Assembly: GCA_016938455.1 (NCBI GenBank) | Contig: JAFGUQ010000272.1 | Span: forward strand, 1-36,019 | Reading direction: 5' to 3' | DNA: 36,019 bases | DNA from: Clostridia bacterium | Lineage (GTDB): Bacteria > Bacillota > Clostridia > DUPQ01 | In this document: positions 1 through 8,561 of the stretch, in pieces | Position numbering within the stretch: position 1 is the first letter of the stretch | Layout of the letters: every line of letters begins with the position of its first letter | Program-made: the position numbers and the translations under genes | The notes under the pieces: generated by a model | Database searches by the model: none | What the model was told of the DNA's origin: nothing | Seen by the model: the letters and a program-made list of their open reading frames with translations, nothing else

Positions 1-82
1 AAGGCTTGATACTGACTGTTTGCTAAACTTTATCAGGTCGGGACTTCCACCCGACTATATTCTACGCACCGAACTGGCGCAC
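1..82 (-). mobile_element. 5' end of a group II intron, cut by the window edge
   Basis: Read on the minus strand from position 82, the sequence begins GTGCGCCAG, matching the GUGYG start of bacterial group II introns. It continues with a perfect hairpin, GTCGGG-(7 nt)-CCCGAC (plus 36-54), whose GTGGAAGTCCCGAC side is typical of domain I in such introns, then GATAAAGTTTAGCAAACAG, a purine-rich domain I segment. The intron would run leftward out of the window, so its reverse transcriptase and domains V/VI are not visible. The 5' exon (minus strand, ending TATTAGGGA) is the non-coding leader of the glycosyltransferase gene, which is transcribed the other way. Call made from remembered consensus and local hairpins, without a covariance search. 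Confidence 0.6.
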
Positions 83-206
83 TCCCTAATATCCATTATA
101 CATATAAAGAGACATTTCGTTTCACTTCTATCTGTATTATACAATTCCTTTTGCAAATTATACAGATTTGTAATAAACTAATCATTAGATTATTGATGGA
201 GAGAAT

Positions 207-1424
207 ATGAAAAAAGTATTGATTATTGCGGATGAATTCCCGCCTGTAGGTGGTGCCGGTGTTCAGCGAACACTCAAATTCACCAAATATTTACAGCATT
301 TTAAATATATGCCAACCGTTTTCACCAGAGACGAATACGATATTTCTTTAAAGGATGAATCTCTTTTATCTGAGATTCCTTTTAATGTGGAAGTCATCAG
401 AACAAGGCCTTTTGATTTTCTTCATCAGAATAACCTGATCAGTAAAATCATTTATTACAAATTGCTGATTCCAGACGGAAGATTTCTCTGGTATTTTTTT
501 TCCAGGAAAGCACTGCTCAGGCAGGTGAAGCGAGTCAGTCCTGATATTCTTTACTCAACCTCTTTTCCATACTCTGATCATTTATTAGGTCTCTATGTTA
601 AGAAGAAGATGAAGAACATCAAATGGGTAGCTGATTTCAGAGATGAGTGGACCAACAACCCATATTTCAAATACAGCAAATTCCGAACTTCAATTGAAAA
701 AAAACTTGAAAAGAAAATTCTTGCAAATGCAGACAGCCTGATTACCAACACCCCATATATGAGAGATAACTTTATAGAAAGTTACCCTTTTATAAAAGAT
801 AAGATAGCTGTCATTCCTAACGGATATGATCAAGAGGATTATCATGATATGTCATTGAATCATGAAAATAACCATATTTTTACCATTACTTACACAGGAT
901 CATTATATGGAAGCAGAAAACCTGACTCTTTTCTGCAGGCGCTTTCCTCTGTAAAAGACAAACTGCCGAATATGAAAGTTGTTTTTATCGGGAACATTAA
1001 ATCTGACCAGATAAAAAAACTATTGTCCCAATTAAATCTGGAAGACAGTGTTGAATTCATTCCCTATCTTCCTCATAAAGAGTGCATCAAGAAATTATCT
1101 TCCGGTCATGTTTCTCTGCTGATAGAGGGGAAAGAAAACATTCCTTTCTATACTGGAAAGCTGTTTGAATACATGTATGTCAGTCATCCCATTCTGGCAG
1201 TCATCCCTGAGAACGGAGCGGCTGCAGATCTGATCAGAGAAACCGGTACCGGATTAGTTTGTGACTGTGAAGATATAAACGCCATCTCATCTGCACTTAT
1301 AAAATTATATGGTGACTGGGAAAAGAACGTTGCTTCTGTTCTAAGAAACGAATCAGAAATTGAAAAATATTCAAGAAAACATCTGACAGAAAAACTGGTT
1401 GATATTTTCAACAGTATTTTATGA
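207..1424 (+). CDS. GT4-family glycosyltransferase
   Basis: A 405-residue protein of usual length for a GT-B fold, GT4 glycosyltransferase acting at the cytoplasmic membrane in surface polysaccharide assembly. The N-terminus has the Rossmann start MKKVLIIADEFPPVGGAG with the glycine-rich acceptor-side loop. The C-terminal half carries ITYTGSLYG and VVFIGN strands and, near residue 315-340, FEYMYVSHPILAVIPENG, the region that binds the sugar nucleotide in GT4 enzymes. GGAGAG lies just before the ATG. It is first in a plus-strand run of four genes that ends with an O-antigen-ligase-like protein, so it likely adds a sugar to a lipid-linked repeat unit. A weak promoter-like pair, TTGCAA (151) and TAAACT (174) with 17-bp spacing, precedes it. 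Donor and acceptor cannot be told. Confidence 0.85.
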   Translation: MKKVLIIADEFPPVGGAGVQRTLKFTKYLQHFKYMPTVFTRDEYDISLKDESLLSEIPFNVEVIRTRPFDFLHQNNLISKIIYYKLLIPDGRFLWYFFSRKALLRQVKRVSPDILYSTSFPYSDHLLGLYVKKKMKNIKWVADFRDEWTNNPYFKYSKFRTSIEKKLEKKILANADSLITNTPYMRDNFIESYPFIKDKIAVIPNGYDQEDYHDMSLNHENNHIFTITYTGSLYGSRKPDSFLQALSSVKDKLPNMKVVFIGNIKSDQIKKLLSQLNLEDSVEFIPYLPHKECIKKLSSGHVSLLIEGKENIPFYTGKLFEYMYVSHPILAVIPENGAAADLIRETGTGLVCDCEDINAISSALIKLYGDWEKNVASVLRNESEIEKYSRKHLTEKLVDIFNSIL

Positions 1425-1458
1425 TAAAATAGCATAGTATAAATTTTGGAGGAATCAT

Positions 1459-1950
1459 ATGAAAATCATAGATGAAAAAGGAAGACTTTTCAAATTAGTT
1501 AATGTTGTTGACCTGCTGGTGATACTGGCAATCGTTTTAGTCGTTGGTGGCGTATTTTATGCTCTGTCAAACAGCGGTGCCATTACTGTGACTCCAAAGG
1601 AGTATTATGTAGCCACCATACAGTGTAAGGAAGTGACTCCCTCTGTTTTTGACAGTTTGAATATTGATGATAAAATTGTTTACAGCAATACCTATGTCAA
1701 CGGAACCATTCTCAGCAAATCAGTACAGCCTTCAAAAGTGGAGGTACTGACAGATGATAATCAGCTGATACTGGTTGACCACCCTTCACTGGTTGATGTT
1801 TTCGTGGAACTGGTTGTTGAAGTCGAAAAAGGTTCTGATTTCATCATGCTTGGAAAATATCAGGTGAACATAGGAAAAGAACTTGTCGTTAAAACAAGAA
1901 GAGTAGAAGTGAACGGACTTGTACTTTCAATAAAGGAATATACAAAATAA
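1459..1950 (+). CDS. DUF4330 family membrane-anchored protein
   Basis: 163 residues. The N-terminal MKIIDEKGRLFKLVNVVDLL, followed by one membrane helix (about residues 19-40), is the signature start of DUF4330 proteins. The rest (45-163) is a beta-rich extracytoplasmic domain with no catalytic motif visible. GGAGG sits 6 bases before the ATG. Such proteins recur in surface-polysaccharide clusters of Firmicutes beside glycosyltransferases and O-antigen ligases, as here, and may be accessory to polymer export or assembly; the function is not established. The stop codon overlaps the next start by one base (TAATG), suggesting translational coupling. Confidence 0.75.
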   Translation: MKIIDEKGRLFKLVNVVDLLVILAIVLVVGGVFYALSNSGAITVTPKEYYVATIQCKEVTPSVFDSLNIDDKIVYSNTYVNGTILSKSVQPSKVEVLTDDNQLILVDHPSLVDVFVELVVEVEKGSDFIMLGKYQVNIGKELVVKTRRVEVNGLVLSIKEYTK

Positions 1951-2462
1951 TGAAATATTTCAAATACAGCCTGCTATTTAAAATATGGAACTTTCTATGC
2001 TTCTGCTACCAGAACAGCCATTATCATAAACTGGGAATGGCTTTGTCTGCTATTTCCCTGAAAAGCAAAGCTCATCAGGTCATGAAAAGATACATTGAAC
2101 GTACTCCTTCAAGTCATCAGGCCAGAATCACTGATGGTACAGTACATTTTCTGACCAAACCTTTTTCGTTTCTAAAAAAATATTCAGGTGAAAGTAAAAG
2201 CAGTCAGTGGCTTCATCAGATCAGTCAGCAGTTTAACCAGCATGTCATTTTTTCTTTTCTGCTGATTCTCACCACTTTTTCATTAGGGTTGAATATTGCA
2301 GATTTCATTAAAACCGGAACTCCTGATATTTTATATTCCTCTATTTTTATCGCATCAGTGATTGCTTTTTTCCTATATATGAAAGTTGAGAAATTCATCA
2401 GATATTCTCTGATTTACAGGATGCTTGATTCTATATTCGAGCTTAAGGTGACCAATGAATAA
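1950..2462 (+). CDS. small membrane protein of the polysaccharide cluster, unrecognised
   Basis: 170 residues, no family recognised. The first 95 residues are basic and rich in Ser, His and Gln, with no signal peptide. Two membrane helices follow (about 98-118 and 124-143), then a short charged tail. The start ATG overlaps the stop of the DUF4330 gene by one base and its own end overlaps the O-antigen-ligase-like gene by eight bases, so it is clearly co-translated with that cluster. The position between DUF4330 and the ligase suggests an accessory or scaffold role in polymer assembly, but nothing in the sequence indicates chemistry. Confidence 0.7.
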   Translation: MKYFKYSLLFKIWNFLCFCYQNSHYHKLGMALSAISLKSKAHQVMKRYIERTPSSHQARITDGTVHFLTKPFSFLKKYSGESKSSQWLHQISQQFNQHVIFSFLLILTTFSLGLNIADFIKTGTPDILYSSIFIASVIAFFLYMKVEKFIRYSLIYRMLDSIFELKVTNE

Positions 2463-3834
2463 AAAAACACAGATCATATTATCGGTTATATCTTTCATTA
2501 TTGGACTGACAGGATTTTTCATTAATCCTATACTGTCTATTGTCGGTATTTTCTGTTTTATGGCCTTGCTGTTTTTCATTACCGATTATGCCAGAGTGGT
2601 TTATCTTTTAACTTTTTTCTTCATTCTTGATTACCTTCTAAGAAGTGTCTTCATGCTGACGATTGTCAGTTCAATCTGGGATGAGCTTTTACTTATCGGT
2701 GCACTTTTATTGTTCATCATAAAATATATTTATGATACCAAAACAAAGAAACATGTTTTTACTCCAGTTGATATTCCGATGATTGTTTTTATTCTGATTA
2801 ACCTGTTTATCCTGATCATCAATTCAACATATATGGAAGTAGCGGTTGAAGGGTTCAGAGCAGTGACCACCAATCTATTATGGTTTTTCCTTGTATTTTC
2901 ACTGGTAAAAGATGATAAAGGTGCAAAAAAAGTATTGTCCTTTGTGGTTGCTTCTTCTGTCATCATTGCCTTATATGGAGTTTTCCAGTATGTGACCGGG
3001 GTTGAAATGCCTGCAGGATGGGTCGATGCCGCTGAACTGGGTGTGAGTACAAGGGCTTTTTCGTTTGTACAGAGTCCCAATATTCTCGGTGCAATCATGA
3101 CCCTGACTTCGATGATTGCTGTCGGTCTGTTTTTCTACGAGAAGAAAAAGTTAAATAAGCTGTTTTATCTTGCCTCGTTTGCTGTGATGTTACTCTGTCT
3201 TGTCTTTACTCTATCTCGAGGTGCCTGGATCGGGTTTGCTGTTTCGTTGTTTGTCTTTGTACTTTTGAAAGATAAAAGATATATCCTCCCTGTGCTTGCC
3301 ATTGGAATCATCGTCATCTTATTTGTCCCTGCTGTCTCTTCCAGAGTGCTGTACATGATTTCTCCTGAATATATCTTTTCCAGTCTGACCGGTGGCAGAA
3401 TGCTCAGATGGATTGAGGGATTTGACCTGTTCAAGGAGAATTTCCTCACAGGAGTAGGTTTAGGTCATTTCGGTGGTGCGGTCGCCATGCATTATCCCAA
3501 TTATTTTCCGAAAGCCTTTTACATGGATAACTATTTCCTGAAAACGGCTGTTGAAACAGGAATTTTAGGTGTTACATCGTTTATTGTATTGTTGTATGCC
3601 ATGCTTTCAAGTATATTCAAGAATGTCAAACTGAATAAAAACACCCCTCAAGGCGATTTACTGTTAGCTCTTTTTTCAGGCTTGTTCGGTGTCACTGTTC
3701 ACTGTTTCTTTGAAAATATTTTTGAAGTTCCCGGAATGATTACATTGTTCTGGATGGTAGCAGCTTGTGCCATGGTCATGATTTACAAAAAAAAGGAACT
3801 TCCCGGTCAGGCAGTTCCGCTTTCTAATATCTGA
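2455..3834 (+). CDS. O-antigen ligase / polymerase family (Wzy_C) membrane protein
   Basis: 459 residues with about twelve hydrophobic helices, the usual size and shape of Wzy/WaaL-type proteins that polymerise or transfer lipid-linked glycans on the outer face of the membrane. The Wzy_C core includes TLSRGAWIGF (about 243-252), then a large outside loop with RMLRWIEGFDLFKENFLTGVG and a GLGHFGG turn; Arg and His residues in this loop are functionally important in the family. It overlaps the preceding gene by eight bases. The last codons overlap the convergent thioesterase gene by 28 bases and also encode, on the other strand, that operon's terminator. Ligase versus polymerase cannot be decided. 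Confidence 0.85.
   Translation: MNKKTQIILSVISFIIGLTGFFINPILSIVGIFCFMALLFFITDYARVVYLLTFFFILDYLLRSVFMLTIVSSIWDELLLIGALLLFIIKYIYDTKTKKHVFTPVDIPMIVFILINLFILIINSTYMEVAVEGFRAVTTNLLWFFLVFSLVKDDKGAKKVLSFVVASSVIIALYGVFQYVTGVEMPAGWVDAAELGVSTRAFSFVQSPNILGAIMTLTSMIAVGLFFYEKKKLNKLFYLASFAVMLLCLVFTLSRGAWIGFAVSLFVFVLLKDKRYILPVLAIGIIVILFVPAVSSRVLYMISPEYIFSSLTGGRMLRWIEGFDLFKENFLTGVGLGHFGGAVAMHYPNYFPKAFYMDNYFLKTAVETGILGVTSFIVLLYAMLSSIFKNVKLNKNTPQGDLLLALFSGLFGVTVHCFFENIFEVPGMITLFWMVAACAMVMIYKKKELPGQAVPLSNI
3787..3818 (-). terminator. Intrinsic terminator inside the convergent coding end
   Basis: On the minus strand GGAACT-G-CC, loop, GG-A-AGTTCC forms a stem followed by eight T. It begins just before the thioesterase stop codon and lies entirely inside the last codons of the plus-strand O-antigen-ligase-like gene. 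Confidence 0.75.
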
Positions 3835-4214
3835 TAAATCTCATTATTGTTCTTTTTAAGATTAACCGGTTTTAAATGAAGGTCCGTCCATACATGGCCC
3901 GTTTTTCCAGTAGCAATGACCTCATCACTTCCTTTTTTCCTGATCTCATAGCCGATCACCAGCCGTACTGGTGTTAACTTCTCGATAAATGCTTTAATGA
4001 GAAGTGTGTCTTCATAATATGCCGGTTTCTTGAACTGGCATTCAAGTGAAATCAACGGAAGCATAAATCCTTTTTTTTCACAGTCCGAATAGGAAATGCC
4101 AAGGTCTCTTATAAAATCACTTCTTGATGCTTCATACCATATGGCATAATTGGAATGATGAGCAATACCCATCTGATCTGTCTCAGCATACCTTACTACT
4201 ATTTCTGTCTCCAT
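3807..4214 (-). CDS. Hot-dog-fold acyl-CoA thioesterase, YbgC/4HBT family
   Basis: 135 residues, the normal length for the 4-hydroxybenzoyl-CoA thioesterase-like family. The N-terminal motif VRYAETDQMGIAHHSNYAIW contains the catalytic Asp13 and the helix start typical of YbgC/FadM-type enzymes, which hydrolyse short or medium acyl-CoA thioesters in the cytoplasm. The ATG follows immediately after the YebC stop with no gap, so it is the last gene of the zapA-dut-yigZ-yebC unit. Its stop lies within a strong terminator. Substrate is unknown; housekeeping of acyl-CoA or acyl-ACP is the likely role. Confidence 0.88.
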   Translation of the reverse strand: METEIVVRYAETDQMGIAHHSNYAIWYEASRSDFIRDLGISYSDCEKKGFMLPLISLECQFKKPAYYEDTLLIKAFIEKLTPVRLVIGYEIRKKGSDEVIATGKTGHVWTDLHLKPVNLKKNNNEIYQILESGTA

Positions 4215-4937
4215 TTAACTCTCCCAGTTATGGTATACATTCTGGACATCATCAGAGTCCTCAAGCATATCAATCAGTTTTTCCATCTGTAATCCGTTTT
4301 CTTCATCCAGTGTTGTCATCGTTCCCGGAACCCACTGTAGAGAGGCTTCCATCAAGTCATATTTCTTATCTTCAAGTATCCTTCTGACTCCTGAAAATGC
4401 TGACACCTCAGTGATGATTTCGTAATATTCATCTTCTGACGAGAAATCTTCAGCCCCTGCTTCGATGGCTTCCATCATCAATGTCTCCTCATCAACGGAA
4501 TCTTTTTTTTCAATGATGATGACCCCTTTTCGTTCAAACATGAAAGAGACACATCCGGTAGTTCCAAGGTTCCCGCCGCATTTGTCAAAAGCATGACGGA
4601 TATCGGCAGCTGCTCTGTTTCTGTTATCAGTCATGACTTCTACAATGCAGGCTACACCACTTGGACCATACCCTTCATAAATCACTTCTTCAAAGTTATC
4701 CTGGTCAGCATCTCCTGATGCTTTTAAGATGCTTCTTTTTATATTGTCATTAGGCATGTTATTGGCTTTTGCCTTGGCAATGACATCATAAAGCTTCACA
4801 TTGTTGTCAGGATCAGGTCCACCCTGTTTTACTGCCACCATGATTTCTCTGCCTATTTTTGTAAAGATCTTGCCTTTTTTAGAATCGCTTTTTTCTTTTT
4901 TGTGTTTAATATTAGCCCATTTAGAGTGACCAGACAT
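4215..4937 (-). CDS. yebC: YebC/PmpR/TACO1 family protein
   Basis: 240 residues, full length for the family. The start [20 protein letters not shown] is almost invariant in YebC proteins, and the later segments [20 protein letters not shown] and [20 protein letters not shown] are the other hallmarks. Family members were described as transcription regulators; more recent work on bacterial YebC and mitochondrial TACO1 links them to relief of ribosome stalling on proline-rich stretches. The gene lies between yigZ (two-base gap) and a thioesterase (zero-base gap). The common neighbour ruvC is absent here. Identification is firm; which molecular role dominates in this organism is not visible. Confidence 0.95.
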   Translation of the reverse strand: MSGHSKWANIKHKKEKSDSKKGKIFTKIGREIMVAVKQGGPDPDNNVKLYDVIAKAKANNMPNDNIKRSILKASGDADQDNFEEVIYEGYGPSGVACIVEVMTDNRNRAAADIRHAFDKCGGNLGTTGCVSFMFERKGVIIIEKKDSVDEETLMMEAIEAGAEDFSSEDEYYEIITEVSAFSGVRRILEDKKYDLMEASLQWVPGTMTTLDEENGLQMEKLIDMLEDSDDVQNVYHNWES

Positions 4938-4939
4938 TT

Positions 4940-5572
4940 TTAAATCTCCATTTCCATATATTGTTCTTTTCCTATAGTAAATTCAACATGTCCACTTGTC
5001 AAATTTATCAGTTCATTTTTAATGAATTCCACGTTTTCTTTCTTCATCAGCACAGCTATTATAACATTTTCAAGAAATTCTGTGTTGATGACATTGATGT
5101 TGTTTTCAAGCAGGTAGTTCTGTAATCTTCCAAGCATGGGATAACTGCATTTGATATCAACCTGGTGACATGACATCATCTTGACCACTTTAGCGTTTTT
5201 GACTGCCATTTTGGCTGCTTTACTGTACGCTCTGGCAAGTCCACCGGTACCTAATAAGGTTCCCCCGAAATATCTTGTCACGACAATCAGGACATTTTCC
5301 AGATCGTTTCCTGTGATCACCTCAAGGATCGGCAGCCCGGCAGTCCCTTTAGGTTCATTATCATCGCTGTACTTCTGATAAAGATTGCCGTCATTCACTC
5401 TAAAAGCATAGGTGTTATGGCTTGCATCACTGTAAAGATTCTTAATCTCTTCAATGGCCATCTGTGCTTGCTCATTTGTACTGACTTTTTTAACTGTCGC
5501 AATGAACCGCGATTTCTTTTCAATGATTTCACAGGAATTCTCATTCTTGATTGTGGTATAATCTCTATTCAT
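4940..5572 (-). CDS. yigZ: YigZ/IMPACT family protein (UPF0029)
   Basis: 210 residues, full length. The N-terminal UPF0029 domain shows [36 protein letters not shown] and [19 protein letters not shown], the conserved blocks of the family, followed by a C-terminal ferredoxin-like domain (about 137-205). Eukaryotic IMPACT binds GCN1 and counters GCN2; bacterial members are thought to act near translation, but their role is not settled. Its ATG overlaps the dut stop by four bases and its end is two bases from yebC, so it is co-expressed with a dUTPase and a translation-linked factor. Confidence 0.93.
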   Translation of the reverse strand: MNRDYTTIKNENSCEIIEKKSRFIATVKKVSTNEQAQMAIEEIKNLYSDASHNTYAFRVNDGNLYQKYSDDNEPKGTAGLPILEVITGNDLENVLIVVTRYFGGTLLGTGGLARAYSKAAKMAVKNAKVVKMMSCHQVDIKCSYPMLGRLQNYLLENNINVINTEFLENVIIAVLMKKENVEFIKNELINLTSGHVEFTIGKEQYMEMEI

Positions 5573-6063
5573 TTCACTCCGGTTGACCCGAATCCTCCAC
5601 CTCTGTCTGTTCCAATGGTTCTGACATCCTCAATCTTTATGAATTCAATCTGCGGAACTCTAGCAAGCACAAGCTGTGCTATCCTGTCCCCTTTTTTTAT
5701 ATCATATGTCCCGCTCTTGTTTCCGCTAGATGAAAGCGGCAGTATAATCTCTTTATCCTCCTTGTCAGAGGTGTTTGTCATCAGTATGCCCACTTCATCA
5801 CGATAACCGCTGTCAATGGTGCCTGGTGAGTTAGACAGCCTCAGCGGTGTCTTGAATGACAACCCGCTTCTTGGTCGGACCTGTATCTCAAATCCTTCAG
5901 GAATCGCCAATTTAAAACCGGCTGGAATGATGATGGTTTCACCCGGTTCAATCACTGCATCAACTGCTGCGCAGACATCCATTCCTGCATCAAAAATATT
6001 GGCATATCTTGGTATCTCCACACCTTCTCTGCACAATTCAATATATACGTTAATCTTTTCCAT
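5569..6063 (-). CDS. dut: dUTP diphosphatase (trimeric dUTPase)
   Basis: Hydrolyses dUTP to dUMP and PPi, limiting uracil in DNA and feeding dTMP synthesis. All five motifs of the trimeric family are present in order: AGMD, RPRSGL, GTIDSGYRDEV with the catalytic Asp, RIAQLVL, and the C-terminal arm RGGGFGSTG. The start chosen is the ATG at 6063 (164 residues), preceded by AAGAGG at short spacing; a TTG five codons upstream (6078) is possible but has no Shine-Dalgarno. The gene lies 34 bases after zapA and overlaps yigZ by four bases. Confidence 0.94.
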   Translation of the reverse strand: MEKINVYIELCREGVEIPRYANIFDAGMDVCAAVDAVIEPGETIIIPAGFKLAIPEGFEIQVRPRSGLSFKTPLRLSNSPGTIDSGYRDEVGILMTNTSDKEDKEIILPLSSSGNKSGTYDIKKGDRIAQLVLARVPQIEFIKIEDVRTIGTDRGGGFGSTGVK

Positions 6064-6097
6064 AACCCTCTTTTTCAAGTAACATAGCAGTTACTGT

Positions 6098-6481
6098 CTA
6101 CCTTTGCGGATTTCTTGATTGTCCCAGTTCAGTTTCTCTCCTGACAAGCTGCATTTTCAGATTGGAATTTTCTTCAGTAAGTCTTTCAACCTTATTCTCG
6201 AGATTCTTGATTTTCTGATTAAACTCACGAAGCTGTTTCTCAAGTGCCAATGTTCTCCCCTTCAGATTGGTTGATTTATCTCTTTCCTTGAAAAATTCGT
6301 CAGCAATATTCGTGGCTCCCAAAACAGCCACCATCACTGTGCTTAATTTGCTGTCACCAAGTTCTTCAACCTGCTTAAGTTTTTTATCGACATATAAGCC
6401 CACTTTTTGAATATACTCATCTGACTCAGTACCTACTATTAAATAATCTTTACCTAATATAGATAATTTCACTTTATTCAT
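6098..6481 (-). CDS. zapA: Cell division protein ZapA
   Basis: 127 residues, the size of Gram-positive ZapA. The N-terminal globular domain reads KVKLSILGKDYLIVGTESDE and YVDKKLKQVEEL, then helix-rich VMVAVLGATNIADEFFKERD, both typical, followed by a long coiled coil (about 68-120) used for dimer and tetramer formation. ZapA bundles FtsZ filaments at the Z-ring. The usual neighbours in Bacillus (pheT side, mutS2) are absent; here zapA leads a unit with dut, yigZ, yebC and a thioesterase. GGAG seven bases before the ATG and a strong upstream promoter support this start. Confidence 0.9.
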   Translation of the reverse strand: MNKVKLSILGKDYLIVGTESDEYIQKVGLYVDKKLKQVEELGDSKLSTVMVAVLGATNIADEFFKERDKSTNLKGRTLALEKQLREFNQKIKNLENKVERLTEENSNLKMQLVRRETELGQSRNPQR

Positions 6482-6509
6482 TTATTCGCTCCAAACATTT
6501 TATATTACC

Positions 6510-6538
6510 ATTATATAGAAATTCGCAGATTATATCAA
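6510..6538 (-). promoter_or_regulatory. Sigma-A-type promoter of the zapA operon
   Basis: On the minus strand TTGATA (6538-6533), a 17-base spacer and TATAAT (6515-6510) form a near-consensus promoter about 30 bases upstream of the zapA start. It lies directly after the terminator of the rsmA unit, marking a clean transcript boundary. Confidence 0.75.
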
Positions 6539-6553
6539 TCTAATCAAAACTCT

Positions 6554-6589
6554 TAAAAAACAAAAAAAGACTTCAATCGAATGAAATCT
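6554..6589 (-). terminator. Intrinsic terminator after rsmA
   Basis: On the minus strand AGATTTCA, a six-base loop and TGAAGTCT (one G-U pair) form an 8-bp stem at 6589-6568, followed by a T-rich run (T7, G, T6). It sits 23 bases past the rsmA stop. Confidence 0.8.
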
Positions 6590-6612
6590 CACCTGCAGAT
6601 AAAAGTATGATG

Positions 6613-7491
6613 TCAGTTTTTTTCCTGACCGAGTTTATGATAAATGGAATCTGCAATCTGGGCAAACTGCTCAATTGATAATCGCTCGGCACGAACTTGA
6701 ACATCAAGTCCCATGTCAACTAAAATTGCCTCAACATCCTCTCTTGTGATATCTAGATAAAGTGTATTGGCTAATGAATTGGTCACTTTCTTTCTTCGCT
6801 GGGCAAAAGAAGCTTTGACGATTTTGAAAAAAAGTTCCTTGTCCTTGACCTGAACTTTCTGACTGGAGTTTTTAATGAACTTCAAAACAGTGCTGTTCAC
6901 ATCAGGTTTCGGAACAAAGCAATCAGGGCTGACATTGGCTACCCTTACCGTGTCGCAATAATAATTGACTATCACACTTAATCCGCCGTATGTTTTTGTT
7001 CCCGGTCCTGCCAGAATTCGATCTGCGACTTCTCTTTGCATCATCAATACCGACAGTGCAGGTGGTTCGCTGCATTGCAGAAACTTCATGATGACAGCTG
7101 TTGTAATATAGTATGGCAGATTAGCAATGACTTTATATGATTTGAACTCTCTGTTTTTTTCAAGAATATCTTTAATGATATCAACTTTTAAAACATCTTC
7201 ATGAATGATCTCCACATTATCACAGTCATTTAAATAATCTTTTAAAAGAGGAATCAGTTTCTTATCAATCTCAATGCCAACCAGTTTCCTGCATTTTGAA
7301 GCAATGATTTTAGATAAGCTTCCAGCCCCCATTCCCACTTCGATGACAAGGTCTTCCTGAGTAAGATCGGCAGCATCAATGATTTTCATGGCTGTATTTT
7401 TATCTTTCAGAAAATTCTGTCCTAAAGACTGAACTGTTTTGATCTGATATTTGGACATTAAATGGAACATATTGTCTTCATTATTTCTCAT
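6613..7491 (-). CDS. rsmA: 16S rRNA (adenine1518/1519-N6)-dimethyltransferase
   Basis: RsmA/KsgA dimethylates two adjacent adenines in the 3'-terminal loop of 16S rRNA during late 30S assembly, using SAM. 292 residues, family-typical. Seen: SLGQNFL near the N-terminus, the SAM-binding EVGMGAGSLS, VGIEIDKKLI with the acidic ribose-binding residue, HEDVLK, the catalytic NLPYYITTAVI (N-L-P-Y) and MMQREVADRI. The gene overlaps the 3D-domain gene by 11 bases, conserving the yabE-ksgA neighbourhood of Bacillus but without the usual rnmV between them. The ATG at 7491 has only a distant AGGG; Met8 or Met12 could be the true start. Confidence 0.95.
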   Translation of the reverse strand: MRNNEDNMFHLMSKYQIKTVQSLGQNFLKDKNTAMKIIDAADLTQEDLVIEVGMGAGSLSKIIASKCRKLVGIEIDKKLIPLLKDYLNDCDNVEIIHEDVLKVDIIKDILEKNREFKSYKVIANLPYYITTAVIMKFLQCSEPPALSVLMMQREVADRILAGPGTKTYGGLSVIVNYYCDTVRVANVSPDCFVPKPDVNSTVLKFIKNSSQKVQVKDKELFFKIVKASFAQRRKKVTNSLANTLYLDITREDVEAILVDMGLDVQVRAERLSIEQFAQIADSIYHKLGQEKN

Positions 7492-8551
7492 AGATAAAAT
7501 ACACCCTGACTTTTCTTATCCCCCAGTCCAAAGCATCCTGTTTATCATACATGAACAAGTCAATACGATTTCCTTTGATTCCGGTACCGGTATCACCGGC
7601 AACAGCAAATCCGTAATTCTGAAAAGCCCCTGAAATGGTTTCGATGTATACTTTTGTCCCGAATGGGATGACACTCTTGTCAACAGCAATTACACCGGTA
7701 TCCGCTTTCATCCCTGATGCTGTAATCCCATATCCGGGATCTCCAGGTGCTTTCCCGCCACATTCATCCGGGTCAAGTGTATAGGCTGTGGCTACGAAAG
7801 TCTCATAGCGAAGATACATGAAAGTCTTTCCTGTATTCGGATCAGTTTTTGAAGGAATCACTCCGATTTCAATTTTTTTATTGACTGGTTCTCTGGTGAC
7901 TTCTTCTAAAGATAACTGTCTGTTTACCTCTACACCGTTTTCATAGGTGATTTCATAGATGTATGTTTTTTCACCTAGTTGTCCGTCATCAAGTACATGG
8001 GTTTCATTAAGTGCCATGTTCTGATTTTCTATCAGTTCTATATAATTCTGAAGCAGTGTTTTTTCGATTTTGATGCCTTTTGTGACTCTGACGATTTCAA
8101 TGGTCATATTAGCAGATAGTGAAGTGTCCAATGAACAGTTGAGAAGTTTGTCATCTTCATAAACCGTTATTTTCATTTCATCCAGTAATTGACCGACAGT
8201 TTCATAGTATGTCATGACTTCTTTTTCATTCCCGTCCCATTTGACAGTGACCGGGACAGCTGTTTTTATTGCAATGGTATTGGCTTCTTTCTCCAATGAG
8301 TCATTGACATCAACACTTATGAAATCAACATTGTCATTAAAAGGAATGTTATTGTCCTTCATAAATCCTGCAATGGTTGTTTCCAGTGTACGGGCGGCAT
8401 AAACATGCCCATTAAAATTTAATGTGACGTTTTTAAGATTGTTTTCAAATATATACAGGGTGACAAGCATAATCAGCAGCAATGCAAATATGCCTGCGAT
8501 GGTGTGTTTTATTACTCGATATTTACTTTTAGCATCATGGTGCTTAACCAT
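7481..8551 (-). CDS. yabE: YabE-like cell-wall protein: DUF348 repeats, G5 and 3D domains
   Basis: 356 residues. One N-terminal membrane helix (about residues 13-38) anchors or exports it. Two DUF348-like repeats follow, then a G5 domain (about 160-235, glycan binding), then a C-terminal 3D domain (about 270-355) with ATAYT, SGMKADTGVIAVD, IPFGTKVYI, AGDTGTGIKGNRIDLF: the three conserved Asp residues of the fold shared with resuscitation factors and lytic transglycosylases. Probably trims peptidoglycan. The ATG at 8551 has GGAG six bases upstream; an ATG at 8563 would place that Shine-Dalgarno inside the gene. Expressed from a perfect consensus promoter with rsmA. Confidence 0.9.
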   Translation of the reverse strand: MVKHHDAKSKYRVIKHTIAGIFALLLIMLVTLYIFENNLKNVTLNFNGHVYAARTLETTIAGFMKDNNIPFNDNVDFISVDVNDSLEKEANTIAIKTAVPVTVKWDGNEKEVMTYYETVGQLLDEMKITVYEDDKLLNCSLDTSLSANMTIEIVRVTKGIKIEKTLLQNYIELIENQNMALNETHVLDDGQLGEKTYIYEITYENGVEVNRQLSLEEVTREPVNKKIEIGVIPSKTDPNTGKTFMYLRYETFVATAYTLDPDECGGKAPGDPGYGITASGMKADTGVIAVDKSVIPFGTKVYIETISGAFQNYGFAVAGDTGTGIKGNRIDLFMYDKQDALDWGIRKVRVYFIYEK

Positions 8552-8561
8552 ATCATTCTCC

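Noticed and set aside
2-180. Open plus-strand frame at the left edge
   Set aside because: It has no start codon or Shine-Dalgarno, and the minus strand of this stretch matches group II intron sequence better.
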